This document shows, one piece after another, positions 34,855-45,909 of a stretch of 64,000 bases of DNA. The notes under the pieces were generated by a model. The model saw nothing but the letters and a program-made list of their open reading frames with translations. It did no database searches and was not told the origin of the DNA. Origin of the DNA: Cladopsammia gracilis (taxonomy: Eukaryota > Cnidaria > Anthozoa > Scleractinia > Dendrophylliidae). The position numbers were made by a program, and so were the translations under genes. The stretch lies in contig JAJGOT010000114.1 in NCBI GenBank assembly GCA_022457155.1, forward strand, positions 124,001 through 188,000. Direction: 5' to 3'. Numbering within the stretch: the first letter of the stretch is position 1; each line of letters begins with the position of its first letter.

Positions 34855-35575
34855 TCATCTTTTGAATCCCTTTACGGTCGCCAATTGAACTGATCAACTC
34901 AGTTAATAAACGTCATCTTTTGAATCTCTTTACGGTGGCCAATTGAACTTATCAACTCAGTTAATAAACGTCATCTTTTGAATCTCTTTACGGTGGTCAA
35001 TTGAACTTATCAACTCAGTTAATAAACGTCATCTTTTGAATCTCTTTACGGTGGACAATTGAACTTATCAACTCAGTTAATAAACGTCATCTTTTGAATC
35101 TCTTTACGGAGGACAATTGAACTTATCAACTCAGTTAATAAACGTCATCTTTTGAATCTCTTTACGGTGGCCAATTGAACTTATCAACTCAGTTAATAAA
35201 CGTCATCTTTTGAATCTCTTTACGGTGGACAATTGAACTTATCAACTCAGTTTATAAACGTCATCTTTTCAATCTCTTTACGATGGACAATTGAACTTAT
35301 CAACTCAGTTAATAAACGTCATCTTTTCAATCTCTTTACGGTGGCAATTGAACTTATCAACTCAGTTAATAAACGTCATCTTTTCAATCTCTTTACGGTG
35401 GACAATTGAACTTATCAACTCAGTTAATAAACGTCATCTTTTGAATCTCTTTACGGTGGACAATTGAACTTATCAACTCAGTTAGTAAACGTCATCTTTT
35501 CAATCTCTTTACGGTGGCAATTGAACTTATCAACTCAGTTAATAAACGTCATCTTTTGAATCTCTTTACGGTGGA
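34855..35575. repeat. 58-bp tandem array, about 12 copies
   Basis: Unit TCATCTTTTGAATCTCTTTA then CGGTGGACAATTGAACTTAT then CAACTCAGTTAATAAACG. Copies are 90-100% alike. Copy A has a single diverged unit near 24830, so the array expanded after the duplication. Confidence 0.97.
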
Positions 35576-35845
35576 AGGCCCTGGGAGACCTGGGAGAGAG
35601 TCCACATCACATGACCTAAAACGCCTGGCGAAATAAAGAAGGCCTAGCAACTAGTGAAGGTACAGTTCATAAACTGCTGCTTGACATCGGAGAGAACAGG
35701 ATTGGCGATCCTTGAACACTGATATCCTCATAACACGGACTTGTTCCTTTGAAGTCAGATAACAACGGCGAAACGCCAGCCGGCGTCCATAATTTGTGCA
35801 AACGTTTAGAAGAAAGGTTTACTCTGTAGGGTGTAGAATGAAGAC

Positions 35846-36800
35846 TAAAGCCCAATTTACAGGCGCAAAAAAAATCGGCACGGCACCCCCAACTTTCGGT
35901 ACCGTGCCCAAACTATTTAAGCGCGGCACTCCCAGTTTACACGAACAAAATAGTGGAATTTCTCTTAAATGGGCACGGTACCTACTTCTGTATTGGCACC
36001 CCTAATATTCGCCTGTATTTCCCCGGAAAATGGCGGGAAATGATATTATTGTCACTGTTTAACGGTTGTTGATTAGAAATTGGCGCCTAGAACAACAGGA
36101 AGGACATCAACGTTATCTGAAAGGAATGTATCGTCTATATCGTAACGTTTCTTATAATATACTCAGCAAAATATACAGTTTCTGATTGGCCAATGACGAA
36201 TGTATAATTAGATTGTAAAGTGCAAATCTACTGGTTATAAAGTGCAATAAGAAAGCTGCGAATCTGTTGCACTTACTTTAAAAGCTTGGAACCTCAAGCT
36301 TAAATATTTCTTTAAATGATGTGATCAATTTTTAGATTTCAGGCATGGTTTACCTGTCAAAAGATTGTTATTGATTGGTTAAAAATAATGGAAACCATTG
36401 AAGCGTTTCATTTCAAAATTTCAAAACATCGCTCGTTCCAATAAATCACGAAATGCACAAGTAGTTCATACGATTTCCTATACGTGTCGTATCGGTCTGT
36501 CTGTATCAAGTGTGTGTATCGTCCGCCATTTTGAAATTACAATGGTTGATACGCATGCGTGACGACTTAAAATTCGTTCAAAATTATTAGAAATAGAACA
36601 TTTTTTGGCACGGTGCCTTCTTTTACCCGTGCCGAGACTACCTCGGCACCCCTAAAATTTTGGGCACCAGTGCCACATTGTGTTTGGGTCCGACACGTTT
36701 ACACGTAGATGATTGGGAGTGCCGTGCCCAAAAATCATCAGTATCGTGCCGAATATTTAGGGTGCCGTGCCGAATTTTTAGCGCGTGTAAATGGGGTTTA
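35846..36800. mobile_element. TIR element with ~43-bp ends
   Basis: TAAAGCCCAATTTACAGGCG plus CAAAAAAAATCGGCACGGCACCC is mirrored by AGGGTGCCGTGCCGAATTTT plus TAGCGCGTGTAAATGGGGTTTA. Subterminal regions repeat GGCAC/GTGCC words. About 955 bases, no transposase. No clear target duplication was found. Confidence 0.8.
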
Positions 36801-36835
36801 ACAGTCTGTAAATTCTGGACAAACTTGTTTTCAAC

Positions 36836-38266
36836 TTAGCGGTGTTTTATGATTGGCTGTGTATCAGCCTCGTTTTCATTCGAAACTGGAAACGAGGCTG
36901 GTCGCGCACGTGAGGAAAGTGGTGATGATGAAGAGAGATGCGAATGATCAGAGCATGAAAACAAAGATACCGAGTTCATCTCCTGTCTGCTGCAAGAGTG
37001 GGTGTGGCTGCAAGGACTTCTTGTGGAAGGAAACAGGTCGAGTGTTCTGATTAAGTGTTTTGTACACCTTGAACGCCTTGGTTCTCCACTGATGAGTCTT
37101 GGAGAAGAGAACAAATCTGGTGATTCAGAGCAAACTTCTTCCACAAGTGACAGCGATTGAGAAAATAAATCAGGCGATTTGGCCTCTTTGTTGGACCTCC
37201 GTTTCCTCTGTGTCACGGTCATGTGACCGTATTATGTTCGCTTCCTCGTGTTCCAGTGACATGTTACAAACGATGTGTTCTTCATGTAACTTATCAGTAG
37301 ATCCAGAGCGGCAGAAGTTCTTTGTTTCGTGCTTTCTTCACGGCAATGAGTAGATATTTGTTGATTATTCAGGATTAAATCATTGTGTAAATAAGCAGGA
37401 GATGGGATCTTTACGCTATTTTCTATTCTATCTTTCTGATTACAGACACCTTCAGTGAATTCAGTGAAAACGCTTTCACAGTCTCGTAGAAATTGTGAAT
37501 CTGAATATTCAATGCCGTGGACCATTTTCTCTGAGTTTGAAGTAATATTGTCGCTACATGGTGACCTTACAGAATTCTCGGCCTCGTGGCAGAATTTGCT
37601 GCGGAAGGCGTCGTCAGATCCCGTGGTAGCAGTAGGCGATAACGACTTTTCCATTGGTATTTTTCCACAATCGAGCTCTATGTCAATCAAGATAGCGTCC
37701 AAATCTTCGTAAGAAGGAAGATCGGTAAACTCTGTGTAATCCTCTTTAAATGAAGTTTGAGTCAATCGACATATCACGTCGTTTAAACTCGTTATTAGTG
37801 ATGACGTCACCTGTGACGTCAAGTTATCTGCTGTCGGCTCACCTGAGGTCATCTCATCTGACGTTATAATTGGTTGATGACTGCAACATTTTTCGAAATA
37901 CAAGTTTGGCAGAGTTTGTCCATCCTCTTTATTAACAGCGTCCATTTCCAAATCAGCTAGAAATGCACTGAGATCCTCTGAAGAAGACAAGTCATTGTAC
38001 TCTGTCCATTCGTAACAAGCCGCTTGCAGCTCTTTGCAGTCGTCAAGTTTCTTGAAAACTCCAACCCCTGCTGGAGTCGTGAACAGGTTTGGCAGAGTTT
38101 TTCCATTCTCTTTATTTACAGCGTCCATTTCCAAATCAGCTAGAAATGCACTGAGATCCTCTGAAGAAGGCAAGTCATCGTACTCTGTCCATTCGTAAGA
38201 AGCCGTTTGGAGCTCGTTGCAGTCGTCAAGTTTCTTAAAAACTCGAACCCCTGCTGGAGTCGTGAA
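36836..38266 (-). pseudogene. Gene with 61-residue acidic repeats, one in-frame stop; function unknown
   Basis: Minus strand, open from 38266 (after GTTTAACTCAG, a possible acceptor) to a TAA at 37232, and in the same frame from 37231 to a stop at 36836; a single TAA is the only interruption. The N-terminal part holds two nearly identical 61-residue units (183 bp) that start FTTPAGV and contain EWTEYDDLPSSEDLSAFL and LPNL; a third, diverged unit reads TDLPSYEDLDAILIDIELD. The rest is Ser/Thr-rich and acidic; after the stop come two SPDLF motifs and many Ser/Arg clusters. This looks like a disordered, motif-bearing protein. Two SPDLF-type motifs and an acidic repeat vaguely recall DDIAS/noxin-like tails, but I cannot support that. 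The start exon is unresolved. The stop may be a real inactivation, a polymorphism, or the true C terminus. A more decayed copy is at 25905-26420. Confidence 0.6.
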
Positions 38267-38496
38267 CTGAGTTAAACGAAGCGAGTTTGAGTTATTGCTG
38301 TTGATGCCTTTGTTCTGCGATGAAACTTACCGCTGTGATCTGAAATAGAAAAGAAAAAGCCTTATACCAAAAAGCACCTTCCATTTAAAGTAACGTCAAA
38401 AGAAATATTTACCTTTTTGTTCACGAAATAAAAGTGATAACTGACAGGATGAAAAATATTTAAATTATTGGGAAGCCATTTATTTAACAATGTTTA

Positions 38497-38640
38497 TACA
38501 GTATAACCCCGTTAGTTAGACCACCGACGGACATAAAATTGTGGTCGTAATAGCAGATTGGCAAAAACTATGGTACATTCGAAACACGTTAATAAAGACA
38601 CCATAGGAACCGCAGAAACTCGCCGTATTAACAGGGCGTC
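38497..38640. mobile_element. Pogo/Tigger-like transposon end
   Basis: ACAGTATAACCCCGTTAG resembles the CAGTRGAACCTCG-type terminal repeat of pogo/Tigger elements (family knowledge). It is followed by the usual subterminal phrases 'gtccgtattaa' and 'aagcggg'. The equivalent site in copy A at 26570 reads ACAGTGGAACCCTGATAG. No transposase is present. Confidence 0.45.
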
Positions 38641-40448
38641 CGTATTAAGCGGGTGAAGTTAGAGGAAATGTATGGGCGTTCGGCCGGGACCAAGACAACT
38701 GTCCGTGATAACGGGCTGTTCGTATTAAGTGGGTAAATTTTAGAGGAAATGTATGAGCCGGGACCAAGGCAACTGTCTGTAATAACAGTGCGTCCGTATT
38801 AAGCGGGTAAATTTTAGAGGAAATGTATGGGCGTTCAGCCGGGACCAAGACAACTGTCCGTAATAACAGGGTGTCCGTATTAAGCGGGTAAATTTTAGAG
38901 GAAATGTATGGGCGTTCGGCCGGGACCAAGACAACTGTCCGTAATAACAGGGTGTCCGTATTAAGCGGGTAAATTTTAGAGGAAATGTATGGGCGTTCGG
39001 CCGGGACCAAGACAACTGTCTGTAATAAGAGGGTGTCCGTATTAAGCGGGTAAATTTTAGAGAGAATGTATGGGCGTTCGGCCGGGACCAAGACAACTGT
39101 CCGTAATAACAGGGTGTCCGTATTAAGCGGGTAAATTTTAGAGGAAATGTATGGACGTTCGGCCGGGACCAAGACAACTGTCCGTAATAACAGGGTGTCC
39201 GTATTAAGCGGGTAAATTTTAGAGGAAATGTATGGGCGTTCAGCCGGGAGAAAGACAACTGTCCGTAATAACAGGGTGTCCGTATTAAGCGGGTAAATTT
39301 TAGAGGAAATGTACGGGCGTTCGGCAAGGACCAAGACAACTGTCCGTAATAACAGGGTGTCCGTATTAAGCGGGTAAATTTTAGAGGAAATGTATGGGCG
39401 TTCGGCCGGGACCAAGACAACTGTCTGTAATAAGAGGGTGTCCGTATTAAGCGGGTAAATTTTAGAGAGAATGTATGGGCGTTCGGCCGGGACCAAGACA
39501 ACTGTCCGTAATAACAGGGTGTCCGTATTAAGCGGGTAAATTTTAGAGGAAATGTATGGACGTTCGGCCGGGACCAAGACAACTGTCCGTAATAACAGGG
39601 TGTCCGTATTAAGCGGGTAAATTTTAGAGGAAATGTATGGGCGTTCAGCCGGGAGAAAGACAACTGTCCGTAATAACAGGGTGTCCGTATTAAGCGGGTA
39701 AATTTTAGAGGAAATGTACGGGCGTTCGGCAAGGACCAAGACAACTGTCCGTAATAACAGGGTGTCCGTATTAAGCGGGTAAATTTTAGAGGAAATGTAT
39801 GGGCGTTCGGCCGGGACCAAGACAACTGTCCGTTTGAACAGGGTGTCCGTATTAAGCGGGTAAATTTTAGAGGAAATGTATGGGCGTTCAGCCGGGACCA
39901 AGACAACTGTCCGTAATAACAGGGTGTCCGTATTAAGCGGGTAAATTTTAGAGGAAATGTATGGGCGTTCAGCCGGGACCAAGACAACTGTCCGTAATAA
40001 CAGGGTGTCCGTATTAAGCGGGTAAATTTTAGAGGAAATGTACGGGCGTTCGGCAAGGACCAAGACAACTGTCCGTAATAACAGGGTGTCCGTATTAAGC
40101 GGGTAAATTTTAGAGGAAATGTATGGGCGTTCGGCCGGGACCAAGACAACTGTCCGTTTGAACAGGGTGTCCGTATTAAGCGGGTAAATTTTAGAGGAAA
40201 TGTATGGGCGTTCAGCCGGGACCAAGACAACTGTCCGTAATAACAGGGTGTCCGTATTAAGCGGGTAAATTTTAGAGGAAATGTATGGGCGTTCGGCCGG
40301 GACCAAGACAACTGTCCGTTTGAACAGGGTGTCCGTATTAAGCGGGGAAATTTTAGAGGAAATGTATGGGCGTTCGGCCGGGACCAAGACAACTGTCCGT
40401 TTGAACAGGGTGTCCGTATTAAGCGGGTAAATTTTAGAGGAAATGTAT
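38641..40448. repeat. 81-bp minisatellite, about 22 copies
   Basis: Unit GGGTAAATTTTAGAGGAAAT, GTATGGGCGTTCGGCCGGGA, CCAAGACAACTGTCCGTAAT, AACAGGGTGTCCGTATTAAG, C. Variants (GAGAGAATG, GTCTGTAATAAGAGG, GGCGTTCAGCCGGGAG, GTACGGG) recur about 405 bases apart, showing 5-unit block duplications. Because 81 is a multiple of three and the unit lacks stops in two minus frames, long open frames of 575 and 682 codons result; they are repeat translation. Confidence 0.97.
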
Positions 40449-41049
40449 AGGGGCACCCAACGAACAATCTTTGAAAAATGTATGATTTTACTCAAATGAA
40501 TTAAAATAAATGATATAAAAGCATTTCCAGGTGTTCTTCTACGTTGCTGGGAAAAATATATCTGTTCCTTTTTCCCAGCATAAACACATAGGAAAATTAC
40601 TAGCCAGCTGGATAAAAAAAAATATCTGTTTCCCAGCCAGCAATTAAAAAAAATGAATAAATGAAAAAGACAATAATACTGATAAGTTACCAAAAAGGGG
40701 CTTGGGAACTAAAGAAACATTAATGTAACTATTTGAAGCATTTTGTTTATTGTTTTGTACATTTACTGCCGTCTCGAACTTAACCTGTTCGGGTATCTCT
40801 AAGTACTGCTTAAATTTGTTACTGTGAAGCTGAACCCTTTTAACCCCCAAAGTGTCCTCCGATTTTCTTCGATCCATTTTTTTTCGATCTGCTCAAGTTA
40901 GGCAGCACAGTTTGTTCTTGCGACTCCTTTCTCGAGTCAACCAGCGCAAAAATGATAATTAAAAAAAACATGCACAGAATATTTTGCCAGCCAGCAAGAA
41001 TTCCGCTGGGGAACAGATAAAGTGAGGAACAGATTCGTTGGGTGCCCCT
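40449..41049. mobile_element. TIR element abutting the 81-bp array
   Basis: AGGGGCACCCAACGAACAAT at the left, ATTCGTTGGGTGCCCCT at the right. Inner CTGGGAAA/TTTCCCAG and CAGCCAGCA/TGCTGG words are also inverted. It begins exactly after a truncated array unit (GAGGAAATGTAT), and 'GAACCAAGACCAACTC' just after its right end resembles the next part of the unit, so it probably inserted into the array. Confidence 0.75.
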
Positions 41050-41189
41050 GTCTAAATGCCATTTGAACCAAGACCAACTCTAAATTTGATTCTGGTGTGT
41101 TTTCTTTCGTTTTGCTCGAGATTTCTCGGGATATCTTATAAGCTCCGCCTGCAGCAGCTAAACTGACTGCGGAGAGTCACCAAACGCGC

Positions 41190-41300
41190 CCGATGATCCA
41201 TACCTGCCAACTCTCCCGGTTTTCCCGGGAGTCTCCAAGTTTTTCATCAAAACTCCCGGTCTCCCGGTTAGAGCACCAGATCTCCCGGGAAATACCTACC
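41190..41300. repeat. CTCCCGG-rich repeat
   Basis: CCTGCCAACTCTCCCGGTTTTCCCGGGAGTCTCC and further CTCCCGGT words in ~25-base steps. The pattern is that of a known type of dispersed transposon end, but the partner end was not found. Confidence 0.5.
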
Positions 41301-42154
41301 GTGCCTTTTTCCAATTTTTTTTTCATCAATTTCGTTATTTTCGAGATGTCAGAAAGGAAAATAAAACAAGAAGTAAAGTTAGTGCTGTTATTATATTTGA
41401 GCTGTTCTCGATCGAAAAACGTAAAAACAGAGCAATCGAATTGATATATATATTTAATGAGTATCGTAATTGGTCAGAAATCAACCAATCAATTTGCACA
41501 ATACATGGTAGAAAGTTGGCGCGCTTTTCGCACGCTGTTATCAGTAGAAGCGAAGAATCAAGATGGCCACGGATTTCCGTTCTCTACAAAGACATTTTTT
41601 AGGCGCCCTTCCCTTGAGTTTTGAGGGCGTGCAGACACTGGCTATGCAGAAACTGAAAATTAAGGAGATTACTCCTCTTGTTGACGTCCCACTCTTCCAC
41701 TTCTTTATAGTCTAACCACCCCTGAACTCACCACCTTAACCACGGACGTTCCGATCAGAAATCAAACTAAGTCTTAAACTTGGGTACGCGATAGCTAATG
41801 AATTAAAGTTTACCAGTTCGTTGGCAGAGAAAACAATGTTTTGGCAGTAGGTGATATATCATTTAAGCTTATGTTTAACTTAATGCTGGGAAAGCGATTT
41901 ATAACATATGAAAACGGGTTTAAATGCCCTGCTTTAACCAAACGCAAACGGTTTTACTGCCGTAACAAATCGAAAACTACAGTCTACGGCCCATACTGAT
42001 AGCAAACTTGGCTATTTTTTGTTGGTCTGCAGGTTTAAAGATGTAAGGGCAGAAAAGCTCTTCCCGTGTGATGGCCCAAAATGTGTAGAACCGAAGCAAA
42101 CTTATGCCGATGGAAACCAAGTTCCAGTATTGCCATAAAAGTAGAATGTTTCTT
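41301..42154. other. AT-rich DNA, no gene seen
   Basis: No supported feature. Confidence 0.5.
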
Positions 42155-42945
42155 TCTAAACCCATTGATCATTGAGTATGCTATGTTTAGTGAGATCGTC
42201 CATTAGACGACGGTGCATGGCACTCTCAAGGATTTTAGAGAAGCAAGGTAAGATTGAGATAGGCCTATAATTAGTGAAGTTAGTGCTATCTTCACTTTTG
42301 AATATGGGAAGTACTTTGCTGATTTTAAGCTTATCAGGCACATGCCAGTTGAGAAGGAGATATTGCACATTTGAGCGAGGGGAGATGCCAAGAGATCAAT
42401 AGATGCTTTAATCACATTAACATTAATACCGTCCACTCCTTCACTGTTACTACTCTTCAGAGAAGACACTACATCTTGATAATTTCATCAGGGGTAGTAG
42501 GTGAGGCAAAGAAACTATCACTAAAAGAACCACTCAAATATGATTTGTGGTCAACAGTGGAGTGGGGAATTTAAGTGGCAAGAGAAGGACCAATGTTAGA
42601 GTAAAGAATTCATTAAACTTATTAGCAATTAATTGAGGGTTGTTAATAGTGTTACCTCTGTTGTCCTTCATGGCAGTAGGTCCATGACTGGAATGTTTAG
42701 AAGAGATAACGGATTTAATTAAGGACCAAGTTTGTTTTAGTGATGAACATATAGAAGACAATTTATCATGGTAGTACTTTTTCCTACATAGTTTGATTAG
42801 ATAGTTGTATTTGTTACGGAATTTGGTATATATAGCTTTGTTAGCTGGTGTAGGATTATTACAATATTGTTTATAGAGAGCGTACTTCCTACGACAGGAG
42901 TTTTGGAGCCCTGAGGTAAACCAAGGTTTGGCTTTTGAATTTTAA
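42155..42945 (-). pseudogene. LINE fragment (linker and start of reverse transcriptase)
   Basis: Minus strand. From about 42945 the translation reads 'KPWFTSGLQNSCRRKYALYK' and 'KYYHDKLSSICSSLKQTW', the linker of jockey/CR1-type LINE ORF2 proteins, then 'NPQLIANKFNEFF'. After frame breaks near 42534-42600 and 42300-42370 the start of the reverse transcriptase appears ('KISKVLPIFKSEDSTNFTNY', 'RPISILPCFSKILE'). It is truncated at about 42156 before the catalytic box, and no endonuclease is present. An inactive fragment; lineage not resolved. Confidence 0.8.
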
Positions 42946-43141
42946 GATATTTTCGGGACTACGATTAACCTTCGTTTTTAATTTTGTTTTGCTATGAAAA
43001 TACATCACCCTTCCTCATCTGACTTCGACTGAACAAAAACACAATTTACTACCAAAAAACCCAATACTTACACAAGATTGTTTTACAACTGCAATATGCT
43101 GTCGTTTCAGTTGGTGCTTTTTTGTTTATTATTATTCTTAG

Positions 43142-43453
43142 AAAAATATAAAAGTAAAGATGTCAAGGCGGAGGAAGGGAATCGGGAGCCCGAACGCGAT
43201 CAGACGAGGAAGACTCGTGATGATAAACCACCTGATAGGGACCGTGACAGATATCGAAACGACCACAGAGAGCGTGACAGAGATAGAAGAAGTGATCGTG
43301 GCCGTGCAAGATAAGGCACGCGACCGTGACCAAGGCAGTGATAGATCACGTGACACCAAGGCATCAAAAGAAGAAGAAGATAGGAGTAAAAGCAAAAGAG
43401 GCCACGACTATGGGACGAAAAACGGCAAGCGAACAAAGATTCAGACATTTTAG
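43142..43453 (+). pseudogene. Arg/Asp-rich terminal exon, probably frameshifted
   Basis: After TTATTATTATTCTTAG at 43141, an open frame encodes a strongly charged sequence (EKYKSKDVKAEEGNREPERD, then DRDRDRYRNDHRERDRDRR) and stops at 43314. In the next frame a matching charged tail runs from about 43310 to 43453 (RDRDQGSDRSRDTKASKEEE, ending KRTKIQTF). Such RD/RE-rich tails are common in spliceosome and mRNA-processing proteins. Two AATAAA sites follow. It is either the last exon of a gene whose upstream exons are out of sight, or a 3' retro-fragment; the flanking LINE debris favours the latter. A one-base error would restore a single tail, so the break needs sequence confirmation. No name is proposed. 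Confidence 0.4.
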
Positions 43454-43592
43454 CAGCACTTCTTCACAACAAAATAATTTATTTCCTTGTAATTTACATG
43501 CACAATTCTGAGGTGCATAATGAAAAGGTGTTTAAAAAAAATACTGTGTATTTTCCAAGTAACCAGAAGTTTTACAGATAGCTTCATGTATA

Positions 43593-43622
43593 AATAAAGC
43601 CATTCAAGTTACATTGAATAAA
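43593..43622 (+). terminator. Two polyadenylation signals
   Basis: AATAAA at 43593-43598 and 43617-43622, downstream of the charged exon. Confidence 0.4.
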
Positions 43623-43779
43623 TTTATAAAAATTATATTTCTACTTGTTTTTAACCACGAGTAGTTTAGTGCCCATTTTTAACTAATTTATTTAATTGTT
43701 GATGATGAAAATAACTTTAAAACCTAAAATTAATGTTCTTATTGTTGATCACCTTAACCCAAGAGGATAAAATTGTTTA

Positions 43780-44050
43780 GTTTAGTATTGTAATCCTGTG
43801 ACCTCTTTTTTTCTTTAATTGGCAAAAAGTGACTAAGATAATATGCAAAACAGTGAAAAATTTGAACACAGCGTAGGTTGAGCAATAGGTTGAGTATGAT
43901 TGAAGTGTAGCCTGAATAGGACTGTTATTGTCAGTGATTGACATTTCCAAATCCTGTATAGTAGTCATCTTCAGAGTTGTATCACATCAGTTGATGGTAT
44001 TAAACGCTGGTTATTGACCTGATTAGCCGATTAAGTCCGATTAGTGGTCA
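43780..44050. repeat. Fragment related to the fold-back element at 15306
   Basis: AGTCATCTTCAGAG..TCAGTTGATGGTATTAAACG resembles the interior and arm of 15306-15915. Ends not defined. Confidence 0.45.
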
Positions 44051-44164
44051 GTAAAGTATCGACTGCGCGCAGTCTCTAATTTTTATTTTAAGTAACAGTA
44101 CATCGAGAGCACGCGTGACTGGCGAGCCATGAGGCAACCTCGACGGCGACAACGACAACGGCGG

Positions 44165-44290
44165 AATAAATCAAAACAATTATTAGACGAGGTTGAGCAA
44201 AATATCATGATTTGTCAGTGACGAGCAGATCAATGCTTTGCCGAAGCCGAAAACTGAGAAAAATAATTGATCTGCGCATAAACAGAATGT
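44165..44290. repeat. Diverged relative of the palindrome at 21211
   Basis: ATTATTAGACGAGGTTGAGC and TTTGCCGAAGCCGAAAACTG match phrases of 21211-21356. GCAGATCAAT and ATTGATCTGC are inverted. Confidence 0.5.
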
Positions 44291-45327
44291 TATTTGCAGC
44301 CAGACTTTTAAGAAGACAAAGGGTTTGACGACATTGCGCATGAGGAGACCGTTATTTGTAGGCAGGTGTTTGCCGGTCACGTGGTGGGCTATCGGACAAT
44401 GAAAAGGAAGAACATTTGCATCGAATGATAATTGGGTTCAGGAATAGAACAACAGTTTTGCATGTGCATCAGGTTTTTAGTACATTTCTTTGGCGTCCAC
44501 TGCCCGATTACGACTTAAAGCCATCAAATTAATGTAACGTTTTATTGGAGAGATTAAGCTAAGTTTCTTGTTTACGGCGAACGTGAGATTCAAGTTGAGA
44601 ATTTTTCAAAGTAAGAAATGAGCTGACAAAAACAGCTAAAAACAAGTTGTATGGTTAGAATTGGCGTGAATCTTCCGATTTTTGCGTTGTTATAGTGAAC
44701 AGTAAATGATAAGTAAATGAAAACTAGATCACGTGGTACAAATTCACTTTTGCCGTTTGCCTCCGGGAAGCTTATTTAGCCAGTTACAAGAGAGCGTGGA
44801 GGAAGAAGGGAGAGGGGGGCAGTTCAAAACTGGGGCAGTAATTTTTGGTAACCTATTTTGTTTCATGAGGGGTATTACTGAAAAACTGAACACTTTTTAA
44901 AGATAACTGCACGGAGGGATTTTAGCACGACCCTCAGGGGTGGATCCAGAAAAATCAGAAAGGGGACGTCAGGAAACGTGTCAGCTATATTTAGATACTA
45001 TTAATATTTTAGTCACGTCATGTGAAAACCATCAATTCTTTCCGGAACATAGACACAAAATCACGATTTCTCAATTTGGTAATACTCTGGTTTAATGCAT
45101 TGCCGTAAAGCGCTATCTACCAAATTAAAAAAAAAATCTCTTAACTTCCATCATTCCACAATGTCTCTGTAAAATGTTTTCTATATCACCATTAAAAAGA
45201 TGTGGCACAAGCAAAATAAATTTTGCATGAATTTATTCATAGATAGGTGTCCCCCGCGGCCATAAAGGCCTTCCCTTGATGGCTTCTAGGCTTAAACACA
45301 AGCAGTCAGTAATGAATCATCTTGTAC
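44291..45327. other. No supported gene
   Basis: AT-rich DNA; no element ends recognised with confidence. Confidence 0.5.
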
Positions 45328-45734
45328 CACAGGGAGCCCATACAATCTGTTTGTGTAACACAATGACCATTTGTAATTTTATAGGAAATGTATGGGATTT
45401 ACCTAAATTTCATATTATAGCGACGTATCGCCAAATGTATGTACTGATCAACGCTAAATAAGCGTTAAATTACCTTATTTGTTGTGTGTTGTCGTCCTTT
45501 TGCCGTAAAAGTGATATTTTGAGAATCCTTCAAAATCGCTCAAAATATCACTTTTACGGCAAAAGGACGACAACACACAACAAATAAGGTAATTTAACGC
45601 TTATTTAGCGTTGATCAGTACATACATTTGGCGATACGTCGCTATAATATGAAATTTAGGTAAATCCCATACATTTCCTATAAAATTACAAATGGTCATT
45701 GTGTTACACAAACAGATTGTATGGGCTCCCTGTG
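45328..45734. mobile_element. Palindromic element, CACAGGGAGCCCA family, copy 2
   Basis: 407 bases, CACAGGGAGCCCATACAATC to GATTGTATGGGCTCCCTGTG. The arms appear to be exact or nearly exact inverses over about 190 bases, with a short centre (45515-45545). It shares terminal bases, AGGAAATGTATGGG and GTTGTGTGTTGTCGT with copy 1, but much of the arm differs, so the family evolves while keeping each copy palindromic. Confidence 0.93.
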
Positions 45735-45909
45735 CTTGTACGCTTTTGTTGATACTGCCTAACGAGTTTCTTAGCTAATCGATGAAAACAGAAGACGGTA
45801 TAAATATAATAATGGAATCGATAAAGGATATGTTTATCCACAACATAACTGCAATAGATGGACGACTAGAATAAAACTCCTCTAAAACAGAGGCCTTTGC
45901 ATACTTCTG

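Larger units (their letters stand above)
34535..38550. repeat. Segmental duplication, copy B
   Basis: Same ordered blocks as 23068-26610 (see copy A). Copy B has an expanded 58-bp array, an inserted TIR element (35846-36800), a more complete minus-strand gene, and the pogo-like end that leads into the 81-bp array. Confidence 0.85.

Noticed and set aside
34855..35575. Possible CRISPR-like array
   Set aside because: Units are contiguous with no unique spacers, and the DNA is animal; it is a minisatellite.
38645..40693. Open frame of 682 codons (and a 575-codon frame) on the minus strand
   Set aside because: It is translation of an 81-bp minisatellite whose length is a multiple of three; two frames are open at once and the N-terminal part is low-complexity non-coding sequence.
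43138..43448. Minus-strand frames opposite the charged exon
   Set aside because: The complement of the RD/RE-rich codons gives Ser/Leu-rich shadow frames.
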